Shown here piece after piece: positions 1-38,990 of a DNA stretch of 64,000 bases. The stretch is from Apteryx mantelli. Lineage: Eukaryota > Chordata > Aves > Apterygiformes > Apterygidae. The notes below the pieces were generated by a model. That model did not search any database. It saw nothing but the letters and a program-made list of their open reading frames with translations, and was not told the origin of the DNA. The stretch lies in contig NC_089978.1 in the NCBI RefSeq assembly GCF_036417845.1, positions 84,128,007 through 84,192,006 on the forward strand, in the 5' to 3' direction. Both the position numbers and the translations under genes were made by a program. How positions within the stretch are numbered: the first letter of the stretch is position 1; each line of letters opens with the position of its first letter.

Positions 1-3000
1 TTGGAGCATGATCCTTTGTGCTAATAAACTGTTAGAACGTTCCCTGATAGGAGCTTGGCCCTTCCAAATACTGCTTTCCCTGAGTATTTCTTGGGGACAG
101 TTCAGCAGAGAGCCATTGCAGGGCTTGTTCCCACTACACAGTTTGCAGTTTGCATGCAGACACTCTTTTGGAAAATAAGAAATTTTTACTTCATTACATG
201 CCACTTTGCCTTGGTACCAAGGAACATTCTTGGATATGGTTAATTTACTAGTATAGATGATGCCTCTGTATTTTGTACATTTGCTTTTCCAATAGATTTG
301 AAGACTCCATGTACCACTAGGTTCTGTCTTTTGTAGGGTTCTGCTGACAGTTTGAAAAATCTCTCTTCCTTTTGCTGATTAATACTTTGCTGATTTTTGT
401 GGTTAAACAGACCTGCATCTCATCTCTTCTTGAATTTCACAGAAAGTATATACATTCTTGACATGAACATTAGCAGTCTTTCCATTGTGTCTTGCATTTT
501 TGCTCCTCAGTCAACAGGTCACACCTAAGTCTTTCCTAAAAGGAGCTTTTAATCATCACAACCTTGGCTTCTGCCTTTACCTTTTCCTAGTGGTAATGGT
601 GGCCATGACCTGTCCAGGCTTAATGAATTTTATCTCTTCCTACCCACAGCTAAGAAGATTAAAAGTTAACCAATGACCACAACAGGTTCCAAGACACAAT
701 GCTGGAAGGAAAAAAGGAACATAAGAGCATCTGACGACTATGATACTGATATCTCAAGAGAGGGCTGAGTCCACAACACCTCAGAGGTTAGTTGAACAGA
801 AGTTGTTCAATGAGTTAATTGGTTTAAATATTTGAAATGATCTGTTCTTTGTGGCTTTAACTATAAATATTGTCGACTTTTCACTGAGAAAAGAAGATAA
901 GCTATGAGAATGGTACTTTCAAATGCTACAGTATTTCAGACATGGTAAATCTGTGAACAGAGTTCTACAGAAGATATGTCAGGTTAAGAAAATGCAATTG
1001 AAGCTTTATCACCAAATAAAGATTTTTTTCCAAACTTTTGCACAGAAGGATTTTATAACACTATACTGAGTAGACAAATGGGTCTTATACCTCCATATAA
1101 TGAGTCTGACCAAGAGCTGGCTCAGTTTATTTCACAGCAACTGGGTGAAATCCAGTTTTGGCTGAGCTGGCATTCAGAAGGGTTTGGAGTGTGAAGGGGA
1201 AGGCTGGGATATGCTGTTGGAGATACTGGAGCCCAGGAAAGCTGGTCAGGCTCTAGGATTTAGGAATTTTTCAGGAGTTAAGGCGTTGGTTGGGTGGATG
1301 GAGGACAAGAATAAGTTAGGATCAGTGGGATGTCAAAATGTGGAGATTTCAGAAGGCTAGTTGGAGAGGGTGTGTGTGGGGGGGGGCATTTCTCCTGCTT
1401 CTGTTTCTCTCTTCCACCCAATTTTCAGCTGCTCTCTTGCTCTTGTGGGCCCTTCCTTCTTTCTCGGTCCCTTGGTTATATAGATTTCATCAGTATCACC
1501 TTGCCCTTTAGTGAGCTGAAACAAATATCCCTTTTTCCCTGCCTAACTCACCTGGTTCCTGTAGTATCTCGCATTAATCATTCTGAACTTCACTCCCATT
1601 GGGGAGGGGTCAGCGATAAGATGTAGAGATGGGGAGAGCATGGCTTTCTGCTCCTATTGCTGCTGTGACAAAGGAAGGGGAACAGACTGATGCTGCTAGA
1701 AGGAACTGCTTCATGCACAAGTGCCTTTCACATCAAAGCCTCTTCCTTACTGGTATCAAGAACAGCAGAGGAAACAGAGGACTGTGCAAGCAGGAGGTGA
1801 AGATTCAGTCTACACATGCTGCTATAACAGCTGATTCTTGTCTCTTTTAGCACAGGCAAAGCAGAAAATCTCTTCCCTGAAGTTCAGGGACAGCACTAGG
1901 CAGCTGCCTAATTCATCTACTCTGAGCTCTCGTCAGATCTGCTGTGAATAGCAGAAAGAAGGTTATGATTCAGAAAGGAATAAAAATATATCTTTTTTTA
2001 TATGTGTTTATTTCAGTCTGGAACCCAGCTTCACCACTTTTAGAAATGTTTAGAAAATTACTCATTCTAAGCAGCAAATGTCCTTTTCGCTTTTCTAACA
2101 AAATCAAATATTAGGTTGTTGCCACTAGATTGCTAAGGCTGCTGGTACAGAAAATTTGATTGCAGAAAAAAATTGACTTCACCTTTTCTATTGAGAAAGA
2201 AACACTGCCCTTGCATTAGCATTGAGTATCCACTGGCAAAAGTTGTGGTGTCATTCTGTCCATAGGTATAACGATAGAATTTATGAAGATCTGTGGAGGC
2301 TCCAACATAGCTACTTCAGAGAAACATATAGGAATATGATAGGTAAAGGGGCAGAGCACAGATACTTTACTCTCTTACTTCTTGCAGATCCCAGAAGATC
2401 TCTGTTACTGTGAATTTCATCTTGGCAAGAAATGGCTCAGTGTTTTTTGTTCTTTTCAACCACATAGGTATACTTTATTTTTCTGTTCCTTTGAAAGATG
2501 GTTCCATAAATATGAGCAGGTGGCAGGAAATAAGCTGTCAGATCTTGCATAGGGAAAATTACAATGAAAGAGATTTAAAAAGATAGTGTCCTCTTTTGAT
2601 ATAAAGAATTCATGAACCCTGGAGACTGATTCTGTAAAAAGGAGCGCTTTGAACACAGTATATATACATATACAGTTTTAACCTTCATGCAAATCACAAA
2701 GTTCCTCAGCTAATTCATTATTATGTATTTTATTTATGAGTGATTTTATTCATTGATATGCTTCATAGAGTATTAGAGCAGAGCCTCATGAGTAATTTGA
2801 AGTCAGGATACACAAGATGAGAAAACAAAGCTGTGTGGTACTCTTGCGATCTCCTATTATGATACCATAAGGTTGAAACAAAAATTACTGAGAAATTTAT
2901 AGTTTTTAAAACTAATTTCAGAAAAAAATGGGCACAATCATATCATGCTTCTTCAATATTTATTTCTATGCTTAGCCTCATAATAGAAGTGAACATTAAT

Positions 3001-3995
3001 ATGTGGATTGTTTGAAGCACTTTTGTATACATATTTTTTCCCCATTTTTATTTCTTTTTTTTTCTTGGTTAAAGGCTCCAGATGTTTTTTAGCATCTCAA
3101 AGTATCAAAAGTCTTTGCAGGATCTCATTCCTGTGGAAATGTTTCTTGGACGTGTATGACCAATGCTCTCAGCTTTTGCAAAGCCAATTTTTGGTATATT
3201 TTCTTGAAAGATTCTTGTCCCTTCTGATCTTGAAGAAAACTTTTATAATGTGAAGCAGAAGCAACTGTACCCAGTGGTACAATTGCCAAGCTGTGTGGGA
3301 ATAATGGCTATATTTTTAGGTCAGTTTTAAAAATTCCATTGTGAACAGGTATTAATTTTTTGAAACAGTCTGCAGGTGTCTCATAGCAATTGTGGTATAA
3401 CACTCAAAATTTAAGCAGGCCTGCTTATAAGAATAATGTTCTGTACATATATTTCTTCTTTACAAGTCAATGACCCTTTTACTAAAGAGATTAACAGTCC
3501 AACTGGCAGCAGGCCATGGCAGTTCCTACTTTACATGACTTGGGAACACATGCACCACAGTAGGCAGTGCTGTGAATGGATATATATGCTTTTCACTCTC
3601 CTTCCTTCCACTTCATAGTAAGTCTGCATCTGATTATGGGGATGAAAGAATTTATTTTAATGAGAATTAAGCTAATAAACACAGACAAACCACTGTAATT
3701 TCTCTTTGGAATAAGAATGTTATAAAACCCAATGCCCCCAATCCTGACTATAACTAATGAAACTATCATTGAAATCAGCCCAGAATAATCAAGAAGAATC
3801 AAGTATTGGTGATGTAGTTTTCATTTGTTTTGATTTGCATATGAAGATAGGCAATATGAAGAAATGTTTTGAAGGTGGAGTCATTTGTGGTGGACTAGAG
3901 GTACCAAGTTTGAGTTATGTGTACCTGTTAATATTTCATCTAATTTCTCTTTCTTGGTACTTGTTATGCCATTGTTAGTGAAACTTGATAAAAAA

Positions 3996-4023
3996 GGGAA
4001 GGGAAGGGAAGGGAAGGGAAGGG
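3996..4023. repeat. (GGGAA)n microsatellite
   Basis: About five and a half uninterrupted copies of the pentamer GGGAA stand in otherwise unique intergenic DNA. Confidence 0.9.
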
Positions 4024-4502
4024 TAAACTTTGGGAAATAAACAGACTATTTTGTCGTCCTGGTTTGTTTTTGGAGTGCACTTCAGGTGTCTTCCTTTTGG
4101 TGTGCTTGGGTTGCCTATCAGGAGGTAGTTGATAATTAATGGTCCATTTGCAGATCTTGTCCTGACATGGAGCAATCACTCAGCTGTGGGAGCAAGGGAA
4201 TGCTCTTGAGTCTCACTGCATAACCACAGCCAGAGAAACAGCAGGAGAGCTCCTAAAACTTTCCCTTAGTGAGTTTTACCCAGTGCTGATGGAATGTATA
4301 TGTATATGTAATCTGAATATGTGTTCTTCTTCCCTTTGAAGCAGTAGTAATGCAATAGTGATAGAAGAATGAGAATCAGAGGCATCACTGAGACTTCTGT
4401 ACTAGACTTGGGGCTATCTGCCTTCAGGGAATCTTTTCTTTACTTTGATTTGACCCTTAGGATTTCTATGCTGTCAAAACATAAGACTGTAATGCAACAA
4501 CA

Positions 4503-4592
4503 TGAGAAAAGCTATACTGGGTCAGATCAAATCTGACCCAGATATCTGCTATTCTGCCTCTGACCACAGCCAAAAGCAAGTGCCTGTGGTTG
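4503..4592 (+). repeat. Relic of a dispersed amniote repeat
   Basis: The stretch carries the pattern 'ATACTGGGTCAGA...ACCCAG...CTGCCTCTGAC...GCCAAAAGCA'. I recognise this from an old interspersed repeat common in reptile and bird genomes, often read as 'actgggtcagaccaatggtccatctagcccag'. I cannot give its library name. The copy is short and diverged, so it is an old insertion. The match is from memory of the consensus, not from a search. Confidence 0.4.
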
Positions 4593-7500
4593 TGAAAGTA
4601 TGGTGTGTTAAAAAGAGTGCAGTCTCAGATCATGATCTCTTTTCTTTTTTGCTTCTCATTTCTTCCCTTATGCCAGTCAAAAATGTCTATGCAGAATGGT
4701 ATTCTTTTGGAAAATTTGGTTTAACAGAATTAAGACACTGCATGGAGACATGTTGATTTAGTAGAAGATTAGAGAGGAGAACAAGCAGACAGTCTGGCAG
4801 GCTGGCTGGAGTCCTAAGGCTCCCAGAGATAGAACCAAGATGCATAAAAGACAAACTAAAACTTTCCAAATCAGCCTGAAGCAGAATTCACAGGCATTTG
4901 CCTTGCAAAAGAAATTGAAATCTTTAATCTTTTATCTTGAACTAGGCTATTTTTCTCCAAATTTTTAAAAGGGGTAGAAAACAGTTTTATAGACAGCTTT
5001 GGTTTTTGACTTTGAGATCTTGAAAGGATGATGTGTATTGATCTGCCCTCTCTTTCCACCTCAGTTTGCTGATATACTTCTTTTTGCAGTAGTGTAGTTC
5101 CTAGAGCTTGTGTTCTGTAAAGTAACACTTTGATGCAATCCTGTTTATACAAAGATATTACAAAGAAATATTTAGTTCCAAGATTAGTCTGCTGTCTTGT
5201 GTTTACCTACTCATACAAGTGATAGCACAGAAGATGATGAAGACTGGCTGTTGACTAACTGGGGGAATCAAAGGTAAAAGCCCTGTTATTCAAAGTGAGA
5301 ATCAGTTTTCAAGGAATAAGATTATGAGCTAATGTTCCTTTTGAGCTCCAATGGGCAAAATCATGGTTGAAAGAAAAAAAAAAGGTAAAAAAGGAATTAA
5401 AGTAAGAGATAAAATAGGAACTGAAAGTTCTGTAAACACTTGAAAAAAGACTTAAAACAAGAAAGGAATTAAAACAGCATATGAATGTTTTCCTAGAAAG
5501 AGTAGAGACATGACCTACTGGTAGGAACTAAATCTTTGTGCAAAAAATAAAATGTTTCATGATTCACTTAGAAACCCAAATTGGAGGATCTCAGTCTAAA
5601 CTGTTAGGACTAAACAAGGGGAATTAGATTGCTTTTTACTAAGTAAAAGACTTCCTTCAACTTGGAGCTTCCTAACAGGGATAAACTGCACCAAAGGTTT
5701 GAGGAACTGTGACCTCATCTTTAGAAGGAAGCAAATGTGTAACAAAGCTGGCTGGACAAGAAGAATTTAATACATGGCAGGTTTTGAGTTTTTAAATTTT
5801 TTTCTACTGTATGAGAATCCACTACTGGTTTGTCATGAGAAACCACTTCAACAGTGAGCCAAGGGCAATGTAACAGTTGAATAGGGATGTTGCAGCAGAA
5901 AATGAAAAAAAAGATGCTTTAACTTACCTGATCAACAGAACCCTTCCATAATGGACATAAAAGCTAGTACTTACAGTCTGAGAGAAGCGCTGACACATTG
6001 AACACAAAGTCATGAGTATATGATGGCTTAACATGGAAAAGTCTAAATGATCAGGAATTATATTATTGCACAACCCATGAGAAACTCCTAGCAGTGATAA
6101 AATCCAGAATAGTAGTAGCATTATAGAAAAAAAAGACTTTAAAAGGATCTTAAGAAAACACCTAGTGTGGCCCCTTGCCCCATAGCAATATCTACAGAAT
6201 CTACAAAAAAATCTTCAGTAGATCATTTTCACCACTATAATGTGGCAAACAATTTGTGCTCAGGACAAACCATGTATCACAGGTAGTAGCTTTTTAGATA
6301 TGAGAGCTTTGAAAGGCAGCTTGTAAGCCATTTGGGGAAACTGCATTATGATGTGACATATATTCATTCATTCTGTTATAACTACAAGAATAAGGAAATG
6401 ATTTCTTACTGCATTTGGGACCTCAAAGCTGAGATTAGAAAAACAGTGACAAGTTTTCCAGGAGAAAAAGGTTTCTCAGCCCGAACAGATATTTCCTGTT
6501 GTTCAGTTAAAGGCAGTTTAAGAGAAAATCTGTAAGAGAGGAAAGAGAACATCACTAGGGAGATAAGGATGGGGCTAAGAACAGTTAAGGCCACTGATGT
6601 GAAAATGTCCTGACATAAAAAGCATACAGTGAATAGTTAATATAACTTGTAGTTTGAAAATTATTTCTTTTCTCCCCACTGCTCATGGGTTGTATTAGAT
6701 ACCATTTGTTAGGTCATGGGTAGATCTGTGAAAGGGGTGTTATGATGGGCATAAGGAGAAATTTATGAAAGCTCTTTGGTTTAGCATCTTCATTCAGAAT
6801 AAATATAAGAAGGGCATTAAGCTTCTTTATAGAATAAAGTAGATGAAACAATAGGAGCTGTACATCCTCACAAAGTGGAGCTAAGTGATCAAAGAGATTT
6901 CATGAGCAGCTGAATTGTATATGATAGAGCAGTGGATCTGAAAGAGAAGCAGCAGCTGAAATATTCAGTCTTCATAAAATATCCGGAGGTAATATTAGAA
7001 ACAATTAGGGAAACCAGAAGCCAAAGATCAAAGTAGGGAAGCAATGGGGATTTGGAAGACTGCTGGGAGTACAACAGAGATGACTGGAGATATGTGGAAG
7101 CTGGGAACATCTGGGGCAATTTGGGAGGAGTAGGGGGCCAGGATCATGAAGAACAGGCTAGGTTATTGGGAGGCAGGAATAGCTAGAGAGGTCTGATGAC
7201 AAAACCTTACGCCCTCTCAGTGGCATTATTTATTTAACATCTTTTTCTATATTTATACTCGCAGGATAGAACAAGCTCTGGAAGAACTAGATCAGCATTT
7301 GAAGATAACAGAATTATGGGTCACAAAATGTAGAGATAATAGATTTGGACAGATGTGACTGTAACGTTGTCAGCTACTGCTATTCTGTATCAAGGTCTTC
7401 AGTATTTGCTGTTTATTTTTCAAGCCAAAGCCCTTGGAGACAAGTGATTAGAGGCAAACATTAGCTTTCATTTTTTAAAGAAGATTCTGAGAAAATCTTG

Positions 7501-10500
7501 AAATCATGACCCAAATGTTAACAGTTAAAAATCCACAAGACAAATAAAAAAACCCTGCAACCATTTCTTTTAAATCTCGGATTTTCAAGATTAACTCTTT
7601 TGAGACCTGAGCCATGATTTGTTAACATTTGACAATGAAATGATGTAACTGAGGGCAAAAATTGGCCAATGGAAACTTTTGCAAACTATGACTGTGAAAG
7701 GAAGGAATGAAACAGTTTGCTATTCAGGTTGTATTTCTGGGGACCCAACAGGGATTTTGTCTGTGTTTTTTTAAATTGCTGGATTTTGTGTTTTTTTTTT
7801 CCAACTAGAATAAAGATATTTTGTAATGTGAAAAAAAAAAAGGATCAGAAGTAATTGTGATACAAAAACTACAAAAAGCCTGTGTTACGTTGCGTGATCT
7901 TTTTTCAGAGTATTGGAAATATCAGAACTGAAAGGAGAATCCTAGAGTGAGCTATATGGGAAGATCTGCAAACCTGTGTACCAGAAATAAAACTAAGATG
8001 GGTGAAACATCACAGTTTTCTGTAAACTGGAGTCCCAGGTTGTTTGATTTCTGGTTCTGATATTTTAAGTTCTGTTGTTTTTATTTTGCTCTCATACATT
8101 TGCTCGAAGGGCTTTCTGCTGCAGCAGCAGAATTACATCTGCTTTCTTGGTTCCAGTTGACTGGTAATTGATGCACCTGCAAGTCTTTGTCATGGCTAAA
8201 CTGACCAATATTTACTAGCATCTAGTTACCAGGAAATAACATTTTCTTGTTCTCGGCTGATCGGGGGTCAAGAAAAAAAAAAACAAAAAACCCAACACTC
8301 AAAACCAAAGAAAATACCTTATATTAGATCAGGTAACACTACTTCTACCAACAACGTGATGACAAAAAGAAGACAGAAAGTTTTACTTTCTACTGTTAGG
8401 TGGGTAGTTACCTTATAGTTCTCATTCATTTAATCAAAAGAGAAAGGGGGAAGATACTGATTTTTGCTCTAAAACAGTGCAAAGCAAACACTCAGCTTCA
8501 AGCAGTGATGATATCAATTTTTGAATTCTGGTCCACTATTTTAGTCTCTTACAATCACAGAAAAGATAGCCATACTCTGCATGTCAGCCAGAACGTTTCT
8601 TTTGTACATCAGCCTCCACAGCTAGTTTAATTGACTGCTGTTTATATATTGTAGCTATAGGATAAACAGTAATTAGCACAAGAATCTTAGTGTTTTTGCT
8701 AACCAAGCTGAAAAGTAGTGTTTGAGTATCCAGTTAAGCCAGCAAGTAGAGAAGTATATAATAACTTCCATGTGACAAGAGTTGTAATTAGATACCCTAG
8801 AAAAAAGAAAGCAGATAAGGATATGCACCAAGTGAGCTAGCTCACTGTATACTGTAGGGTTCAGTGCTGCTAAACTTACATATAAAACACAGAAATCCAG
8901 ATCTATTAATACATGTAAAAAATTATTATTTTTAACTTAAAAGAATTCTCATTTCATATATTTAGCCTCTGATTTCTGAGAACTAAGCTAAAAATCTCTC
9001 AAGGATTTTTTTTGCTTCTATTGCTTTTTTCCTCAGAATTTGTTAAAAAACAATTAAAAGTTTTTCTGAAGATGATTTGACTTTGACAAAGATTGAATAA
9101 GTTGAATGTGAGATGCCAGTAGACCCCTGCCCAGAAAGTATATTTTCCTGCCAATTCACTTTTCCAGCCTCTTGGTAGCCTGTCCTCAACAGTTTGCTTG
9201 GCTGGCTGATATGGAGATTTCTGTGCTTGCAGCTTCTTCGGTCAGTCAGAGATGCTCAGTTCTGGGCAGCTCTATTTCTTTTCTTGTCTTCTGCAGGCAA
9301 TTTCAAATGTTCTGGTGTTAGTTTGAGTCCATAGTGAAGGTTGGTTTTCCTTTATTTCATTATTTTGAAGTTAAATTACCCTTTTCTGCCTGCCACGGTT
9401 TATAGTTCTGATAATCCCTGGGTCATATCTGCGAGTATTCTTTTTCACACATTAGAAACATGCAATCTTAATGAAAGCTGAGATCTCCTGTCATGGAAGT
9501 GAACGATTTTAGAACAACAGCTATTAAAAAGCACAATGAAATCCCAGCAGCTGGCAAAACTAGTAGTAGTAGAACAAAATGTGGCCTACAAAATTAGTTG
9601 TTGAAGAAGAGGTATGAACTGGAAAAAACATAGGTTTGACTTTCAGATGCTATCATGTTTAGAGTGTTCACAGTTAAAGCCATTTTTTTATTGCATAGAG
9701 AGAAAACACAAAGAAAGGTGCAGAAGGGTGAAGGGGCCATATAATTACACCTCATATGTTGAGGTTTTGGCAAGGTACCAAATACGTGTCCTCTGTTTAT
9801 ATTGTATCTGCAGTGATGCAAGACTTAGCAACAAGTATCCGTGATTTGTGGAAATATCTGGTGGGCTGGCTTAGATCACAGAGAATAGGAGCACAAGCAA
9901 CCAAAACTATTAACCCATAACTCCCTAACCCAAACTATTTATTACTCAGCTGTTGGCCAAAACATTCAGGTTTGGAAATAAAATTATTCCCTTTTTTTTT
10001 TTGATGGAGAAATTTCTGTTCTAAAAAAAGCTCTTTTTCAAGAAAAGTTTGCTTTGTTGAAAATCCAGTATTCAGCTGAAAAAACACTTTTATAGGACTT
10101 TCTGACCAGCTCTAAAACTGTCATTAAATCTGGACTATGGAACATTGGAGTTCAACTGATCATGAATAATCCCACTGATAGAGCATTAGTAAGCAACCGT
10201 TCAAGACCCTGCTCAGCTTTTAACACTGGAAAACTGAGGTGGTTCTTTAGTCATTTGCCCAATGCAATTTTTATTATTTTTATATATAAGCCTACAATTA
10301 CTTTAGCTAAAAGCTAAAGCTTTTTTTGCCTTTGATCAATTTTCTGACAGTAATTTGTACACAGAGCCAATTTCTAAGCAACATTAAAGAAAAATACTGT
10401 AATGGAAAATGAACGGTGTATATATATATAGAATTGACTGTAGGGTATTCAGGGACAGCTGCAGCAGCTAAAACTAATTAGATATCCATGTAATTAAGTA

Positions 10501-10796
10501 TATACCTAGCTATAGCTGTATTTTGTGATTGCTTTCAAGGTGATAGTGTCACCTGAACGATAAATACCCAAACAGCTAAAACGCTGTGGAGAGCTGCCAT
10601 TTGTGCATCTCTAGGAAGCACGTAAGAGAAGTAGAGGCAGGGCCGTGCTCGCCTGAGGGAAAAACCTAGCCTAAACCTGGCTGCCCAAACCCAGGACCTG
10701 CACCTTCGCAAGGGGGCTCGGCCGGGGGAGGGCTGACAGGGCAGGGGGCAGGCGTTGCGGGTGCTGCCCGTCTCCCGGCCCGGCTCTGCCGCCTCC

Positions 10797-10805
10797 TAAC
10801 GTCAC
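10797..10805 (-). promoter_or_regulatory. CRE/ATF-like site upstream of PRPS2
   Basis: TAACGTCAC reads as GTGACGTTA on the other strand, seven of eight bases of the CRE palindrome TGACGTCA. It lies inside the CpG island about 230 bases before the PRPS2 start codon, where functional CREB/ATF sites usually lie. The same nine bases recur at 11318-11326 in intron 1. Binding is inferred from the motif alone. Confidence 0.4.
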
Positions 10806-10820
10806 CTCTCGGCCACGTAA

Positions 10821-36427
<25,607 letters not shown>

Positions 36428-36591
36428 CTGCAAGAGGCTATGTTGTATCTTTGCAAGGGCTGTGTCAACTAGCCCTGTTCTTAACAGTGCATCTCAACCA
36501 CAAGAGATGAATATCTTTGTAGAAACCCAGAGCTTGCATGTTTAATTATTATATTTGTCTCCTAATTACCATTTGTTCCTTGTAAATTGGC

Positions 36592-36597
36592 AATAAA
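36592..36597 (+). promoter_or_regulatory. Proximal PRPS2 poly(A) signal
   Basis: Canonical AATAAA 165 bases after the stop codon, followed by a moderately T-rich stretch. It is probably used for a short transcript. Confidence 0.55.
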
Positions 36598-38428
36598 TCT
36601 CCATCCTGCAGAAACCTTTTATGAATTTCCTTGAGAGTTTGGGATCTTACCTGTTGCTAAGTTCTTTTGTGTGCTCATGCTGTCTTTCTACTAAATTGCT
36701 GCTTCAGATCTGTTTTCTATTCAGAATTACTAAACAAGTTTATAGAACTTAATGGAATTCATGCATATGAAATTGTTTTTCTGTGTTAAGCTAAATGCTA
36801 CAGATTTAAGCATCTGGAATTTAGTCATCTGTCAGGCAAGCAGTTTGTTGTTTTTTTCTCCTCCTTGTTCTGCTTAACTCCAATGAAAATTATTTTGTAA
36901 GCCCTAGCAGAATTTAAACCTCATGTTAGTTTTAAGGAACTGTTGACACATCCATAATATTACCTGTGTTTCATAAACTTGGTGTTCTTTTTCTTCACAA
37001 GGTATATATGGTTACAAGTTTTCTTCTGTAAAGCTCTCGCTTGTTCATTATGTTGTATCATTTTGTTGAAATCTATTGTGCAGATGATATAGTCAGTTAT
37101 AAGATTGATGTTTCAATATTGTTGGGATTATTTATTAATTTCCTGTATTTCAACAATAAGGACCAATTTTAAATCACAAGAGCAATTTTGTTTTGCATGT
37201 CATTTTTCCCGTAGTTTTTAGCATTCTGTGATTCTGATCATATGAATAATTTCATAATAGTTTTGCTGCTAATATTGTAAAACTTTACTATGCATAGTCC
37301 AAACAGCAAATATAAACACACATATATTTGTAAAAGATGGTCTCTACCCACATTTATTTGACTGAAAATATCAGAAAATACTTTCCATTTTTAACTGCAT
37401 AGTTAATAGAGCTTCAGCTTTCTATTATGAACTACCACAGTACTTCACTGTGTAGGCAGTGAACTATGGTAAACTAACCAGTCTTGAATACTTTAATATT
37501 AGAGAACTAAAACCACTGGGAAAACAGATTGTATTCTGAGAAGCTTATGGTTAGGTCCTGGTAAGTGCAGTCAATAATGGATTCTGGGGAAAAAACAAAA
37601 TTTCTGTCACTGTACTTTTAGGTCTTCACATTCTTTTACAGAGTTCTCAGCCTTCCTGCTAAAAAGGAAGAGTTCAGCTGTGTTAAGATAGTGTTCCTGC
37701 ACCTAAATCATAGGAAAACTCAGCTTTTCACCTGAAATTGCTGTTTTTAATTATAAAAGCACTTGCCATGCTTGAGAAATGTTTCATTACTGTGGAACCA
37801 CACAGAATAGCCTTATTTCATCCTACCTTGCTTATTCTGGGATATATTTATCATGATACACTGTGTTATAAAATGGATTTTTCCATTCAATTGAACCTGG
37901 TCTAATGTTCTGTTAGTTTCTCTGAGGAAAAAATGTGGCTATTTTGCCCTTACATTTTTTTTAATAATTTGCTATTTCTTCTGTGGGTTTCTTTGTATAT
38001 TGAAGATGAAGAAAACAATTTCACCTGTACTGCTTTATATAATGTGTAGAAATGGGTTCATAAGATAGTGCAATCAGAATTCAGTTCATCCATCAGTCCT
38101 CTGAGGAATTCCTCATTATAGTTTAATTTTTGAAATACTTTATAACACAATGGAATGAATCTACATTATTATCTGAATCAGAAAGCAATTTTTTAATGTA
38201 TGATTATTTAACCTACTGTATTAAACAGGTGTTTGAAATATTACTTTGTAGTTACATGGCTACAGTTTTGGTGTTAACAACTTAATTATATCACCAAAAT
38301 TTAGACCTTATTATACATACAAGGTATACAATAAACTTAATACCCGATATTAATTCAATTTTATAGATCAGATCTTTGTTACAAACAAAATGCTAAATTG
38401 TTTGCCTTTATTATGCACAAGTATTGTA

Positions 38429-38434
38429 AATAAA
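38429..38434 (+). promoter_or_regulatory. Distal PRPS2 poly(A) signal
   Basis: Canonical AATAAA about 2 kb after the stop codon, with a strong GT/T-rich downstream element within 30-50 bases. This is the best candidate for the main 3' end. Confidence 0.6.
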
Positions 38435-38947
38435 TCTTAAAAATTACATGTGCCAAGAGACTGCTTGTGTTTTTATTCTTTTGTTACTCTATTTATGAAG
38501 ACAATGTCCTGCACAGTTCAAGTAGGGAAGAATGTAGGCACTGATACTCATGCAAACCTTACTAATAAATTATGTACGAGCTGTCCTGGACATAAGAATG
38601 GACTGTTAATCACACCAGACTAGTACACATCTTCAAGATGATCATCCTCCTCCTTTATCTGGTCTGACAACAATGACACAATGTTTAAATTTCATTGGAA
38701 ATTTGAGTTAAGACTTCATGAGCGGTTGAAGTTCTTGCTTAGTTTGTTGTAAGCAAAACAATTCAGCTGTATTTAACAAGATTAGATAGGGGAAAGAGCA
38801 GAAGTAAGTTCAGAAGTAAGCTCACTGTCTGTACTGCATTTTGGGCACTTGAAATGCTTGTGAAGTTAGAGGTGAAAATCCTATCAATCTTTGACAAAAT
38901 TAAGGCATAGAAGCAGCTTTTTCCTGTATGCGTAAAATTGAGGTGTG

Positions 38948-38990
38948 TTTTTTTTTGTTTTTTGTTTTTTGTTTTTTTTTTTTTTTTTTT
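38948..38990. repeat. T-rich low-complexity tract
   Basis: T runs broken by single G residues, about 43 bases long, just downstream of the PRPS2 3' end. Confidence 0.9.

Larger units (their letters stand above)
1..10690. other. Intergenic region upstream of PRPS2
   Basis: No exon, RNA gene or long reading frame can be supported here. All open frames are under about 100 codons, overlap on both strands and match no family I recognise. The stretch is AT-rich, with a few short simple-sequence tracts and one old dispersed repeat near 4503. In other amniotes MSL3 and FRMPD4 lie on this side of PRPS2, but no part of them is recognisable in this window. Confidence 0.6.
36428..38455 (+). other. PRPS2: PRPS2 3' UTR
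   Basis: AT-rich, gene-free DNA follows the stop codon. Poly(A) signals AATAAA occur at 36592-36597 and 38429-38434, with another at about 38330, so short (about 190 base) and long (about 2 kb) 3' ends are likely. The distal one is followed by a TG- and T-rich stretch (TGCTTGTGTTTTTATTC), as expected downstream of a cleavage site. The extent is inferred from these signals. Confidence 0.65.
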